Below are positions 49,670-58,109 of a stretch of DNA of 62,794 bases, piece by piece. Position numbers and translations under genes: made by a program. Numbering within the stretch: the stretch's first letter is position 1; each line of letters starts with the position of its first letter. The notes under the pieces were generated by a model. It made no database searches and was not told the origin of the DNA. It saw only the letters and a program-made list of their open reading frames with translations. Where the stretch lies: assembly GCA_964416175.1 (NCBI GenBank), contig CAYQDF010000008.1:1-62794 (forward strand), read 5' to 3'. Source of the DNA: CAYQDF01 sp964416175. GTDB lineage: Bacteria; Chloroflexota; Anaerolineae; Anaerolineales; UBA4823.

Positions 49670-52024
49670 CTACTCCGGCTGATAATTCAGCAGGCGAAGG
49701 GCGTTCAGCGCCACAGCGACGGTGCTGCCCTCGTGGATCGCAACCGCTGCGCCCAGGCTGGTCCAACCCAGGAGCGTCGAGAACACCAGGAAAACGATTG
49801 CCCCGGAGGCAATGGCAAGATTCTGCAGGATGAGCCTGCGGGTAAAGCGGCCTAACCCGACCGCGAAAGGCAGGCGCGAGAGGTCATCTCCCATGAGCGC
49901 CACATCGGCTGTCTCCAGCGCCACGTCAGTGCCAGCGCCGCCCATGGCAATGCCCACCGTGGCCTGCGCCAGGACGGGGGCGTCGTTCACCCCGTCCCCG
50001 ACCATGGACACGTACTTGTCTTCCGCGATCAATTCCTGGATGGCAGTGACTTTCTCTTCTGGCAACAACCCGGCGCGGTAATCACCAATACATGCCTTGC
50101 CGGCAATGTATGCTGCGACGTGCTCCTCATCCCCGGTCAGCATGATGGTCTTGAACAATCCAAGTTGATGCAGGCTGGTGATAACATCCTGGAGACCCGG
50201 CCGGACGACGTCCGCAGCGGCAATCACACCTACCGGATGGCCCGCGTATGCGACCAAAATGGTGGTTTTTCCTCCCGCCTCCAGGGAAGCTATCCGGTCG
50301 CGTATGGCCGGCTGGACCTGGATACCGGATGAGGCCAGGAAGCCTGCGCTGCCGATCAGCACAGGCGTGTCCCCGACGATGGCCTGCACACCGCGCCCGG
50401 TGACGGCAGCCGCATCTCGCGCCTCTGGCAGAGCAAGGTGCTCCGCCTGTGCTGCCCTGACGATAGCCTGCGCCAGGGGATGGGCAGACCGGCTCTCCAC
50501 CGACGCGGCAAGCGCCAGCACTTCGGATTTGTCGAACGAATCGAGAGAGACAACGTCTGTCACTTCCGGTTTGCCCCTGGTGATGGTGCCGGTCTTGTCA
50601 AATGCTATCACCTTGAGGCGTCCCAGGTTCTCCAGGTGGGCGCCGCCTTTGACCAGCACTCCGTTGCGGGCAGCCTGCGCAACTCCTGCCAGTACTGCCG
50701 CGGGTGCCCCCAAGGCCAGCGCGCAGGGAGACGCAGCGACAAGGAGCATCATCGCCCGGCGGAAGGATGCCTGGAATGGAAACCCAAACATGGGAGGAAC
50801 GAAGATCAGCAGCAGGTCTCCTACCAGCACCACGGGGACAAACCAGCGCATGAAGCGCTCTGTCAGCAGCTGGCTGGGAGGCTTCTGCGCTTGCGCCAGC
50901 TCGACCATCTTCACCACTCGCGCCAGGGTGCTGTCCTTTGACAGGCGGGTCACACGTACTTCCAGCACCCCTTCCCCATTTATGCTCCCGGCGAAGACTT
51001 TTTCCCCGGGAGTTTTCTCTACCGGGAGGGATTCTCCGGTGACCGGCGACTGGTCCACTGCAGAATGGCCCTGTGATACGATCCCATCGACCGGGATCCT
51101 TGTTCCCGGGCGGACGATCGCGGTCTCTTCCAGGTCGATCTCGTCGACCGGCACTTCAATCTCCTTTCCCTCGCGACGCACAAGGGCCGTTTTGGGGGTG
51201 AGCTGTGCCAAAGCGCGGATGGACTGGCGCGCCTTTTCGAGCGTGCGTCCTTCCAGGGCATGCCCCAGGCCAAACAGGAACAAAAGCAGCGCACCTTCCG
51301 CGTATTCGCCCAGAAACGCCGCGCCCAGGGCGGCCGTGATCATTAACAGGTCCGTATCGAAGGTGAGCAGCCGCAGGGCTTGCCACGCGTGCCGGGCGGT
51401 ATCCCAGCCGCCGGCCAGGTACGCACCCAGATAGAATCCCAGGCTGACCACAGGAGGGAACCCAAGGAACCGGCCTCCGACCCAGCCGAGGAAGAGCAGG
51501 AGGCCTGCCCCGAGGTTGATAAGCAGATCATGATTTCGTTCGTACCAGCGGCGCACCCCCTGGCGCTGAACGCGGTAGCCAAGACCGACGATGCGATTTT
51601 CGATCAAAGCCCGGTTTGTGACGTATGAATCGAACTCGAGGAAGACTTTCTGGCCCGTGTAGCTGGCCCTGGCATTCAGCACGCCATCCAGCCGCTTCAA
51701 ACTGTGTTCGAGCACCACCACGCAGTCCGAGCAATCGACGCCTTCGACAGGGATGGTCAGATGACGGTATCGGTTGGCGGTCTGGGCACCCGCCCGGCGG
51801 GCAATTCGGCGGACAGCATCGATGGATATCAGGGAGGGATCGTAGTGCAAGCAGAGCAGGCGGGACTCCGAACCGGCCTCATCTTCGGCCAGGGTCACAT
51901 GGACTCGCTGGATGCCTTTGCGGTTCCGCAAGGCACCCTCCAGCCGGCTGATCCGGGGATCCTGCTGGTCAACCAGTCCCGGGATCAGCAGGGGAATTTC
52001 GAGTTTCAGGGTCTCTTCGGGCAT
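49670..52024 (-). CDS. Heavy-metal P-type ATPase of the P1B-4 type with two HMA-like domains
   Basis: This 784-residue metal exporter has two ferredoxin-like domains at the N-terminus: the first (about residues 10-80) lacks CxxC, the second has VEGVDCSDC (about residue 95). The transmembrane motif is SPC (AASPCALALGAPAA), and the last helix has HEGSTVAVALNALRLL; SPC plus HEGxT marks the P1B-4 class (cobalt, iron, zinc). TGESLPVEKTPG, DKTGTITRG and GDGVNDAPVLAQA are intact. The ArsR regulator lies three bases upstream, so both are in one operon. The regulator's CzrA-like site suggests zinc or cobalt. Confidence 0.9.
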   Translation of the reverse strand: MPEETLKLEIPLLIPGLVDQQDPRISRLEGALRNRKGIQRVHVTLAEDEAGSESRLLCLHYDPSLISIDAVRRIARRAGAQTANRYRHLTIPVEGVDCSDCVVVLEHSLKRLDGVLNARASYTGQKVFLEFDSYVTNRALIENRIVGLGYRVQRQGVRRWYERNHDLLINLGAGLLLFLGWVGGRFLGFPPVVSLGFYLGAYLAGGWDTARHAWQALRLLTFDTDLLMITAALGAAFLGEYAEGALLLFLFGLGHALEGRTLEKARQSIRALAQLTPKTALVRREGKEIEVPVDEIDLEETAIVRPGTRIPVDGIVSQGHSAVDQSPVTGESLPVEKTPGEKVFAGSINGEGVLEVRVTRLSKDSTLARVVKMVELAQAQKPPSQLLTERFMRWFVPVVLVGDLLLIFVPPMFGFPFQASFRRAMMLLVAASPCALALGAPAAVLAGVAQAARNGVLVKGGAHLENLGRLKVIAFDKTGTITRGKPEVTDVVSLDSFDKSEVLALAASVESRSAHPLAQAIVRAAQAEHLALPEARDAAAVTGRGVQAIVGDTPVLIGSAGFLASSGIQVQPAIRDRIASLEAGGKTTILVAYAGHPVGVIAAADVVRPGLQDVITSLHQLGLFKTIMLTGDEEHVAAYIAGKACIGDYRAGLLPEEKVTAIQELIAEDKYVSMVGDGVNDAPVLAQATVGIAMGGAGTDVALETADVALMGDDLSRLPFAVGLGRFTRRLILQNLAIASGAIVFLVFSTLLGWTSLGAAVAIHEGSTVAVALNALRLLNYQPE

Positions 52025-52027
52025 GGC

Positions 52028-52366
52028 TCAGCCGTGTTTGACGTGCTCAATCACACGCTGCAGGAGCTCTGCGACGTGCTGGTCGTCGAGCGAGTAAAAG
52101 ACCTGCCGTCCGCGCTTATGAGGGCGAACCAGGCGGAGCTGGCGCAGGCTGCGCAAATGGTGGGAGACCGCCGAGGGGGTGATCCCCACGACCTGCGCCA
52201 GGGCGTTAACGTTCTCCGGGCCGCCCCGCAGGGCAGACAGTATCTTCACCCGGCTGGCATCTCCCAGAATCCTGAACAGTTCCGCCACCTCCAGCGCGAG
52301 GCGGTCTTCTAGAATAGCTTTCTCAGACTGTGAGAAGAGCGAAGGTGGTGTCTGGGCAAGAATCAT
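52028..52366 (-). CDS. ArsR/SmtB-family metal sensor with a CzrA-type alpha-5 site
   Basis: This 112-residue winged-helix repressor has the recognition helix ITPSAVSHHLRSLRQLRLV. The last helix carries Asp95, His97, His108 and His111, the exact D-x-H-(10)-H-x-x-H spacing of the zinc/cobalt site of CzrA, and the alpha-3 Cys pair of the ArsR site is absent. It should bind its operator without metal and release on zinc or cobalt. GAGAGG before ATG 52366 supports this start; an upstream ATG at 52399 lies inside the operator. It controls itself and the P1B-4 ATPase. Confidence 0.9.
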   Translation of the reverse strand: MILAQTPPSLFSQSEKAILEDRLALEVAELFRILGDASRVKILSALRGGPENVNALAQVVGITPSAVSHHLRSLRQLRLVRPHKRGRQVFYSLDDQHVAELLQRVIEHVKHG

Positions 52367-52381
52367 GGCCTGCCTCTCAAT

Positions 52382-52403
52382 ACATGAATATATACTCATA
52401 TAT
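52382..52403. promoter_or_regulatory. ArsR/SmtB-type operator
   Basis: On the minus strand ATATGAGTATATATTCATGT is an imperfect inverted repeat of the 12-2-12 form known for SmtB/CzrA operators (ATATGAA-N6-TTCATAT type). It lies just before the ArsR start and fits autoregulation of the regulator-ATPase operon. Confidence 0.75.
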
Positions 52404-52483
52404 TGTAAACTTAAATATGGAATTTCGTCAAGGGATCTGCTCGGGAAGGACTCTCTAAACTCAGCCGGCCTGGCGCCTGATCT

Positions 52484-53626
52484 TCACGGCTGGGCGACCG
52501 GGAGCGTGAAAGTCAGCGTGGTCCCCTGCCCCAAGCCGGGGCTCTCGGCCCAGATCCGGCCTCCATGCGCTTCGACCAGCTGCCTGGCGATGGTCAGGCC
52601 GATCCCGGATCCGCCGCCTGCCCGTGACCTGGACTTGTCTACCCGGTAGAAGCGGTCAAAAAGGTGAGGCAGGTGTTCAGCGGAGACTCCAATGCCGGTG
52701 TCCTTAATCGAAAGGAACACTTCACGCTGGTGATGACTGGCTCGCACATAGACCCTCCCACCAGGAGGCGTATACTGCAGGGCATTCCCCATCAGGTTGA
52801 GCAGCACCTGGCCCAGCCTGTACTCGTCGCCGTAGACCTGAGGGAGGTCCTCGGGCACATCGACCTCCAGCGCCACATCTTTCTCTTCGAACTGGCGTCC
52901 CAGGCGGGAAACTGCGGTATTGAGAACCGCGCTGACTGAGAGAGCCTTGCGGTTGAGCTCAAAGGCGCGGGCCTCGACCCGGCTTAATTCCTGCAGGTCG
53001 CTTACCAGCCGCTCCAGGCGGTCTGCTTCGGCGTAAATCTGCTGGAAGGTGTCTTCGTCCGGAGGCAGGACGCTATCCAGCAACCCTTCTGCGTAACCCT
53101 TCAGCGCGGCGAGGGGGGTGCGCAGCTCGTGGGCGACATCGCCGATCAGCTGGCGACGCATGGTCTCTGTCCGCTCCAGCCTGGCTGCCATCAGGTTGAA
53201 GGTGAGCGCCAGCTGCGCCAGTTCGTCCAGCTCGTCTTTGGCCGGGTTGCCGGGGACGCGAACCCGCTCTTCGTAATGGCCTTCGGCGATGCGCTGGCTG
53301 GCAGACATCATGTCCCGCAAAGGGGAGACCACCTGCCGGCTGACGAAAATGCTGGCGAAGATCGCCGCCAGCGCAGCGGCAAATGCTGCCAGACCAAGCG
53401 CCTCGGTCACCGCGGAGCGAAAGTTGACGAACAGATCGGCCTCCAGCTGCGTGACTCCTCCCATCATCGCCGCCATCATCGCGCTCATGGCGGCCAGGTG
53501 TCGCTCGAACGCGCTTGGTACAGCAAACTCCGCAGCGGAAACCAGCACGATCCCCCCCACCAGGATCACAACCAGGTAGGAAATAAAAATTTTTAACCCA
53601 AAATGACTGCGAATCGTCCGTAGCAT
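52484..53626 (-). CDS. Sensor histidine kinase with Met-rich extracytoplasmic loop
   Basis: This 380-residue sensor kinase has a first membrane helix at about residues 12-34, an extracellular loop to about residue 72, a second helix, HAMP (SRQVVSPLRDMMSASQRIAEG), then HisKA with the phosphoacceptor in DVAHELRTPLAALKG, and HATPase_c with NALQYTPPGG and DTGIGVSAEHLPHLF. The loop contains MSAMMAAMMGG, and Met clusters bind Cu(I) in CusS/CopS-type sensors. It lies 19 bases after the response regulator and probably forms a copper-sensing pair with it. ATG 53626 after GGAAAG is the preferred start. Confidence 0.88.
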   Translation of the reverse strand: MLRTIRSHFGLKIFISYLVVILVGGIVLVSAAEFAVPSAFERHLAAMSAMMAAMMGGVTQLEADLFVNFRSAVTEALGLAAFAAALAAIFASIFVSRQVVSPLRDMMSASQRIAEGHYEERVRVPGNPAKDELDELAQLALTFNLMAARLERTETMRRQLIGDVAHELRTPLAALKGYAEGLLDSVLPPDEDTFQQIYAEADRLERLVSDLQELSRVEARAFELNRKALSVSAVLNTAVSRLGRQFEEKDVALEVDVPEDLPQVYGDEYRLGQVLLNLMGNALQYTPPGGRVYVRASHHQREVFLSIKDTGIGVSAEHLPHLFDRFYRVDKSRSRAGGGSGIGLTIARQLVEAHGGRIWAESPGLGQGTTLTFTLPVAQP

Positions 53627-53645
53627 GGTCTTTCCAGGAATTTGA

Positions 53646-54332
53646 TCAGATGAACTCGTCATCGAAGCGGTAGCCGACACCGCGCACGGTTGTGATCAGG
53701 CTCTCATTGCCGAGCTTCTGGCGGATGTGCCCGATGTGAACATCTACGACGCGCATCTCGCCGTAATAATCGTAGCCCCAGACGAGTTCGAGCAGCTTTT
53801 CACGGCTGAGGACTCTCCCGCGATGTTCCGCAAGGGTCCGGAGCAGATCGAATTCGATGGCGGTGAGCTCGATTTCCTGCTCATCCAGCCACACCTTCCG
53901 GCTGGCGGTGTCGATGCGGATGCGTTTAAAGGCAAGCGTATCACTCCTGGTCGCGCTGCTCGCACCTTGCAGGCGGCGCAGGCCGGCCTTGATGCGAGCA
54001 GTCAGCTCACGTGGGCTGAACGGCTTGGTCACGTAATCGTCTGCCCCGACCGAGAGTCCGACGATCTTGTCAACCTCTTCTGTCTTGGCTGTCAACAGGA
54101 TCACATACACGCCCGATTCCCGGCGCAGGCGGGTGAGCAGTTCGATCCCATCCAGGCCGGGCAGCATGATGTCGAGGACGATCAGGTCTGGCTTGAAGGC
54201 GCGCGCCGCCTTCAAGCCAGTCATCCCATCCGTAGCAGTGTAGATCTGGTAGCCCTCCGGCTTTAGGTAAGCGCTGACCAGGTTGAGAATGCTGGGTTCG
54301 TCGTCGATAATCAATATCTTCGGCGCAGGCAT
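53646..54332 (-). CDS. OmpR-family response regulator
   Basis: This 228-residue regulator has a receiver domain with IIDDEPS, phosphoacceptor Asp in LIVLDIMLPGLDG, TAK and TKPFSPREL, and a C-terminal winged helix ending in VDVHIGHIRQKLGNESLITTVRGVGYRF. It is the middle gene of the operon Met-rich protein-regulator-kinase. It is the most likely protein to bind the 19-bp sites at 49638 and 55324, which have the 11-base half-site spacing of this family. Confidence 0.93.
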   Translation of the reverse strand: MPAPKILIIDDEPSILNLVSAYLKPEGYQIYTATDGMTGLKAARAFKPDLIVLDIMLPGLDGIELLTRLRRESGVYVILLTAKTEEVDKIVGLSVGADDYVTKPFSPRELTARIKAGLRRLQGASSATRSDTLAFKRIRIDTASRKVWLDEQEIELTAIEFDLLRTLAEHRGRVLSREKLLELVWGYDYYGEMRVVDVHIGHIRQKLGNESLITTVRGVGYRFDDEFI

Positions 54333-54391
54333 CGGTTATTTCATTGCCTAAGAATTCTCCTGGTCGTCGCTGACTTCCGGGAAGTCGCGCG

Positions 54392-55219
54392 TTATTCTTC
54401 TTCCTCGCTCATCTCGATGAAGTCCCCGTGCCAGGTGTGAGGAAACACCGCCGCGGTGAATCCGTTCACGCTGAGCATGCCGGTCACTTTCCCCTCATCG
54501 AGGATGTGCAGGGTGTAGTAGCCGTAGAATTGATCAGCGTGCTCGTCCACTTCGGTGCCGGGCAGATAATCGTCCAGATAGTCCTGCGCGGCAACCACCG
54601 CTTCCTCCGGGCTGACCGGCATGTCACCGGATCCCGATTGCCGGGGAATTGGGTTAAAACCGCGCCTACCAAAGCCGCCCATCATCCCTCCCATCATGCC
54701 GAATCCACCCTGGCTGCCCATCATCCCATATTTCAGATTCCACATCATGTTCGGCCCATGCTCCGGGTAGACCGCCAGTGTGACCGGGTCGACCAGCAAT
54801 TCCATGGCTCCGATCCCGGTGCTGTCTTCGACGATCTCCGCGTAAGCGTGATTGTCGAAGATCATCACCTCCTTCAAGAGGAGGTCAGGATCTCCAAATT
54901 CTACCAGGAATCGCTGCACGGCATCCTCCGCCTCTTCGAGGGAGAGAGGCTCAGCACGTCCCTGGCGGCCAAAACCGTACCCGCCCAGCATCCCGGGGCC
55001 CATCATTCCAAAACCACCCCCCATCATACCCTGACCGGGCCGATAATCATAGAGCCTCGCACCAGGCCCGTCCGGGGAGAAATAGCCCATCATGCCCGCT
55101 GGCCAGGCCGTGATCCCACCCCAGACCGCGCGGCCGAGGAAGAATCCCGCAGCCAACAGCGCGCAGGCGACTGCCACAACACCTGCGATACCAAGAATCC
55201 ATAAGACCGTTTTGTTCAT
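54392..55219 (-). CDS. Met/Gly-rich exported protein with two PepSY-like repeats
   Basis: This 275-residue protein has an N-terminal membrane anchor (residues 5-30). The extracellular part carries Met/Gly-rich stretches (GMMGGGFGMMGPGMLGG near residue 65 and GMMGSQGGFGMMGGMMGG near residue 165). Two related modules occur: LSLEEAEDAVQRFLVEFGDPDL and VSPEEAVVAAQDYLDDYLPGTEV, each followed by a beta-rich part, a PepSY-like pattern. Met clusters suggest Cu(I) binding outside the membrane. It is first in an operon with the two-component system, and a putative operator lies about 105 bases upstream. It could buffer copper or modulate the Met-rich sensor kinase. Confidence 0.75.
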   Translation of the reverse strand: MNKTVLWILGIAGVVAVACALLAAGFFLGRAVWGGITAWPAGMMGYFSPDGPGARLYDYRPGQGMMGGGFGMMGPGMLGGYGFGRQGRAEPLSLEEAEDAVQRFLVEFGDPDLLLKEVMIFDNHAYAEIVEDSTGIGAMELLVDPVTLAVYPEHGPNMMWNLKYGMMGSQGGFGMMGGMMGGFGRRGFNPIPRQSGSGDMPVSPEEAVVAAQDYLDDYLPGTEVDEHADQFYGYYTLHILDEGKVTGMLSVNGFTAAVFPHTWHGDFIEMSEEEE

Positions 55220-55323
55220 TGCTGCACTCCTCTGTTTTTTTTCGTTTCGCTTGAGGCGCTTTGTCCATCCTCCTTACTACCCTGCCAGTATAGACCCCGC
55301 GAGTGAAGGAGGTATATAAACAA

Positions 55324-55342
55324 CATAAATTTTTTGTAAAGG
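55324..55342. promoter_or_regulatory. Putative response-regulator site in the divergent region before nirK
   Basis: CATAAATTTTTTGTAAAGG matches the site at 49638 in 15 of 19 positions, including 11 in a row. It lies 105-123 bases before the Met-rich protein gene and about 150 bases before nirK, so either or both could be controlled. Confidence 0.55.
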
Positions 55343-55493
55343 AACCTGATACCTTGCGGCCAGCACCACAGTAGGTCGCGATTGCCCAAGTACTATGATC
55401 AAGCAACTTTTAGGTTTTTGCGCCAGAGCAAAGATCGAATGCTTGAAATCAGGTATATTTCCGGTCAATATCGTTGGATTAACGGAGGTACCT

Positions 55494-56657
55494 ATGTTTT
55501 ACCGGTCGATCACAGTGATTGGTGTGATAGCTCTCCTGGTTACCGGCTGCGTGGCCCAGGTATTTGCTCAGGCGGAGGCAGAATACAAGCAAAAACAGGC
55601 GATCCAGGAGGGATCAGGCACTCGCGCGCTGACCGCGCCTTCTGATCCGGCTGCGCTGGCACCCGCTCCCATAGCGGCGACTGAGACCGACGCGGTCGAG
55701 GAAGCCATCGGAGTCCCTGCCGATCTCCCCAGCCTCTCCCATGCGCCGGATGACCTGCCGGGACCCGTTGCACGCTCTACGACCAGGCGTGTGCAGGTGG
55801 ATTTGGAGACCGTCGAAGTGACCGGCAGGCTGGCGGACGGCACCAGCTACATCTTCTGGACTTTCAACGGGCAGGTGCCGGGACCGTTCATCCGCGTGCG
55901 CGTTGGTGACACGGTCGAAGTCAGCTTGAAGAACGCCGACAGCAGCTCAATGGTGCACTCGGTCGACTTTCACGCGGTCACCGGACCCGGGGGAGGAGCG
56001 GTCGCGACCCAGACCCAGCCTGGCGAGGAGACCAGCTTCACGTTTAAGGCGCTCAATCCCGGTCTTTACGTCTACCATTGCGCCACGCCGATGGTCGCGC
56101 ACCACATCGCCAATGGGATGTATGGGCTGATCCTGGTCGAACCGGAGGGCGGGCTGCCGCCCGTCGACCGCGAGTTCTACGTCATGCAGGGTGAGGTCTA
56201 CACTGCCGAACCGCTCTTCCAGACGGGGAGTACCACTTTCAGCATCGAAAAGCTGCTGGATGAAACGCCCGAGTACCTGGTGTTCAACGGCGCGGTGGGC
56301 GCTCTGACCGAGGAGCATCCCCTCCGGGCCAGGGTGGGCGAAATGGTGCGCATTTACTTCGGCGTGGGCGGGCCGAACCTCACCAGCTCCTTCCACGTCA
56401 TCGGCGAGATCTTCGACAGGGTGTACAACCAGGCTTCCCTGACCGCCCCGCCGCTGACAGATGTACAGACGACTCTCGTCCCGACCGGCGGCGCGACGGT
56501 GGTCGAGTTCACCCTCGAAGTGCCGGGACGGTACATCCTGGTCGATCATTCGCTTTCCAGGTTGGACCGGGGCCTGGCAGGTTACCTGGTGGTCGAAGGG
56601 CCCGAAGCGCCGGATATCTTTGCCGGCGAGACGTCCGGAGAAGGTGGCGGGCATTAG
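55494..56657 (+). CDS. nirK: Copper-containing nitrite reductase, lipoprotein form
   Basis: This 387-residue two-cupredoxin nitrite reductase makes nitric oxide from nitrite. Type 1 copper ligands fit His155, Cys196, His204 and Met209; type 2 ligands fit His160, His195 and His352; catalytic Asp158 and His301 (SSFHVIGE) are present. The usual Trp before the type 1 His is His203 and the loop is one residue shorter. The N-terminus is a signal peptide ending in VTGC, so it should be lipid-anchored, with a linker of about 80 residues. GGAGG precedes ATG 55494. It stands divergently from the copper-sensing operon; no nitric oxide reductase gene is in the window. Confidence 0.9.
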   Translation: MFYRSITVIGVIALLVTGCVAQVFAQAEAEYKQKQAIQEGSGTRALTAPSDPAALAPAPIAATETDAVEEAIGVPADLPSLSHAPDDLPGPVARSTTRRVQVDLETVEVTGRLADGTSYIFWTFNGQVPGPFIRVRVGDTVEVSLKNADSSSMVHSVDFHAVTGPGGGAVATQTQPGEETSFTFKALNPGLYVYHCATPMVAHHIANGMYGLILVEPEGGLPPVDREFYVMQGEVYTAEPLFQTGSTTFSIEKLLDETPEYLVFNGAVGALTEEHPLRARVGEMVRIYFGVGGPNLTSSFHVIGEIFDRVYNQASLTAPPLTDVQTTLVPTGGATVVEFTLEVPGRYILVDHSLSRLDRGLAGYLVVEGPEAPDIFAGETSGEGGGH

Positions 56658-56718
56658 TTCGCCCGAAAAGTTCTGGAATAAACACCCTCCGGGTCCGCAA
56701 CAACCCTGAGGGGCTCCT

Positions 56719-57909
56719 TCACCCGCCTCCCTTGAGGTGCCGGTCGAAGAACTCGATCGACCGCGTCATCGCGATGCTGAAGGCATTCGAGATGTTGTGG
56801 TCGTCGCCCGGGTATGTGTAGAGTTCAGCCGCCTGCCCTGCGTCGAGCAGCTGTTGGTAGAGGATCTCGGAGAATTCCAGGGGCACGCTGGTATCCGCAG
56901 TGCCGTGGTGCAGCTGAATTGGACCCGATAGGTCTTCCAGGTAAGAGTTGGCTGAGACGGCGTTCCAGAAGTCCGGGTTCTCCTCGGGCGCGCCGAATTG
57001 GGCGACCCAGTCGGAGCGCCAGCGCCGCGCGGGGGAAGAACCGGGCGTCGGCGTCGGACCGCTCCCCCGCCGCCAGCGAGTGAGCAGATCAGGATAAGAG
57101 GCGACTACCCCTGCCCAGATCACCCCGGCCTTGATCTCCGGCGAAACGACCATGGCGCGGAGGGTCAGGTAGCCCCCCATGGAGTGCCCCCACATGCCGA
57201 TCCGCTCTGGGTTCACCGGCGGGAAGCGCTGGAGGGCAGCGACGGCGTTGAGCACGTCTATAGCATATCCCGGGTCGGAATAAGCGCCAGCAGCCTCCCC
57301 TTCTGAGCGGTCGTGCCCGCGGTAGTCGATGCGGAAGACGACGTACCCTCGGCTTGCCAGGGAATCCACGTAAGCGATGTAGCGTTCCGTAGTGCGGTAA
57401 ACGTCAGGTGGGATATACCCGTGGTTGAATACGATCGCCGGATATCCGCCGGGTGGAGGCTCGCTGTAAGGGACGGTCAGCAGGGAGTAGATCGTCAGTC
57501 CATCGGACTCATAGGAGGCGTAGTATCGAAAATAGTTATCGCCCGGTTCGAGGGTTTCCACGATGGTGATGTCGCTTCCCGTGTAAGACCGCTGGCGCAG
57601 GGCCTCGATGCTCATTGGGTGGAGAGTGCGGGTGGGCGTGGGGGTGACGGTGGGAGTGAGGCTGGGGAGCGGTGTGGCAGTGATAGTCGTTACGGTCCTG
57701 GGTGGCGGGGTAAACCCGGCAGCGACCAGGCCGGTCGCCGTGCCTCTGGCGGGAGAGAAATTCCCCTCGCCGGAGAGGACCGCGCGGTCGCCCAGGCCGG
57801 CAGGCGAACAGGCAGCCGTGAAAGCCAGAATAGACAGGAAGAGCAGCCAGCCAGGAGGAGAAACTCGGAGGTATCGCAATTCAGGCGCCTGTAAAGCCAA
57901 AAGTACCAA
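56719..57909 (-). CDS. Secreted alpha/beta hydrolase (prolyl oligopeptidase-like) lipoprotein
   Basis: This protein of about 396 residues has a lipobox FTAAC near residue 34, a Thr/Pro linker to about residue 95, and an alpha/beta hydrolase domain. The oxyanion region is FNHGYIPPDVY, the nucleophile is in GMWGHSMGGYL, the acid in HGTADTSVP and the His in GDDHNIS. The fold resembles dipeptidyl peptidase IV/acyl-peptidase C-terminal domains, so a peptidase or esterase outside the membrane is likely. The start is TTG at 57909 or a nearby downstream codon. It is divergent from the repeated secreted protein. Confidence 0.83.
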   Translation of the reverse strand: MVLLALQAPELRYLRVSPPGWLLFLSILAFTAACSPAGLGDRAVLSGEGNFSPARGTATGLVAAGFTPPPRTVTTITATPLPSLTPTVTPTPTRTLHPMSIEALRQRSYTGSDITIVETLEPGDNYFRYYASYESDGLTIYSLLTVPYSEPPPGGYPAIVFNHGYIPPDVYRTTERYIAYVDSLASRGYVVFRIDYRGHDRSEGEAAGAYSDPGYAIDVLNAVAALQRFPPVNPERIGMWGHSMGGYLTLRAMVVSPEIKAGVIWAGVVASYPDLLTRWRRGSGPTPTPGSSPARRWRSDWVAQFGAPEENPDFWNAVSANSYLEDLSGPIQLHHGTADTSVPLEFSEILYQQLLDAGQAAELYTYPGDDHNISNAFSIAMTRSIEFFDRHLKGGG

Positions 57910-57970
57910 AATATAACACGAGATAAACCATCCAAAATGAAAAGTTCCGTAGAAATCCGGCGTCGCCCGG

Positions 57971-58003
57971 GTTAAGAAATCTAAATCCTTTCCAAATCAC
58001 TTC
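57971..58003. promoter_or_regulatory. Motifs shared with the promoter of the second two-component system
   Basis: GTTAAGAAA (57971-57979, minus-strand TTTCTTAAC) and TTCACATTTT (57994-58003) both recur in front of the response regulator gene at 60.2 kb (60104-60112 and 60086-60095). They may be binding sites of that regulator. Confidence 0.4.
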
Positions 58004-58109
58004 TTCACATTTTCTGAATATCATCCGGATATCCTTTGAGCAGTACGAAACCGGCCGACCTCGAATCCCGCGGGTGAGAGCGCGGCCCAAACCAATCTTG
58101 GAGGTAGAC

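Noticed and set aside
55375..55410. FNR/NnrR-type box before nirK
   Set aside because: Only one half site (GATCAA near 55400) is visible; the TTGAT-N4-ATCAA palindrome is not formed.
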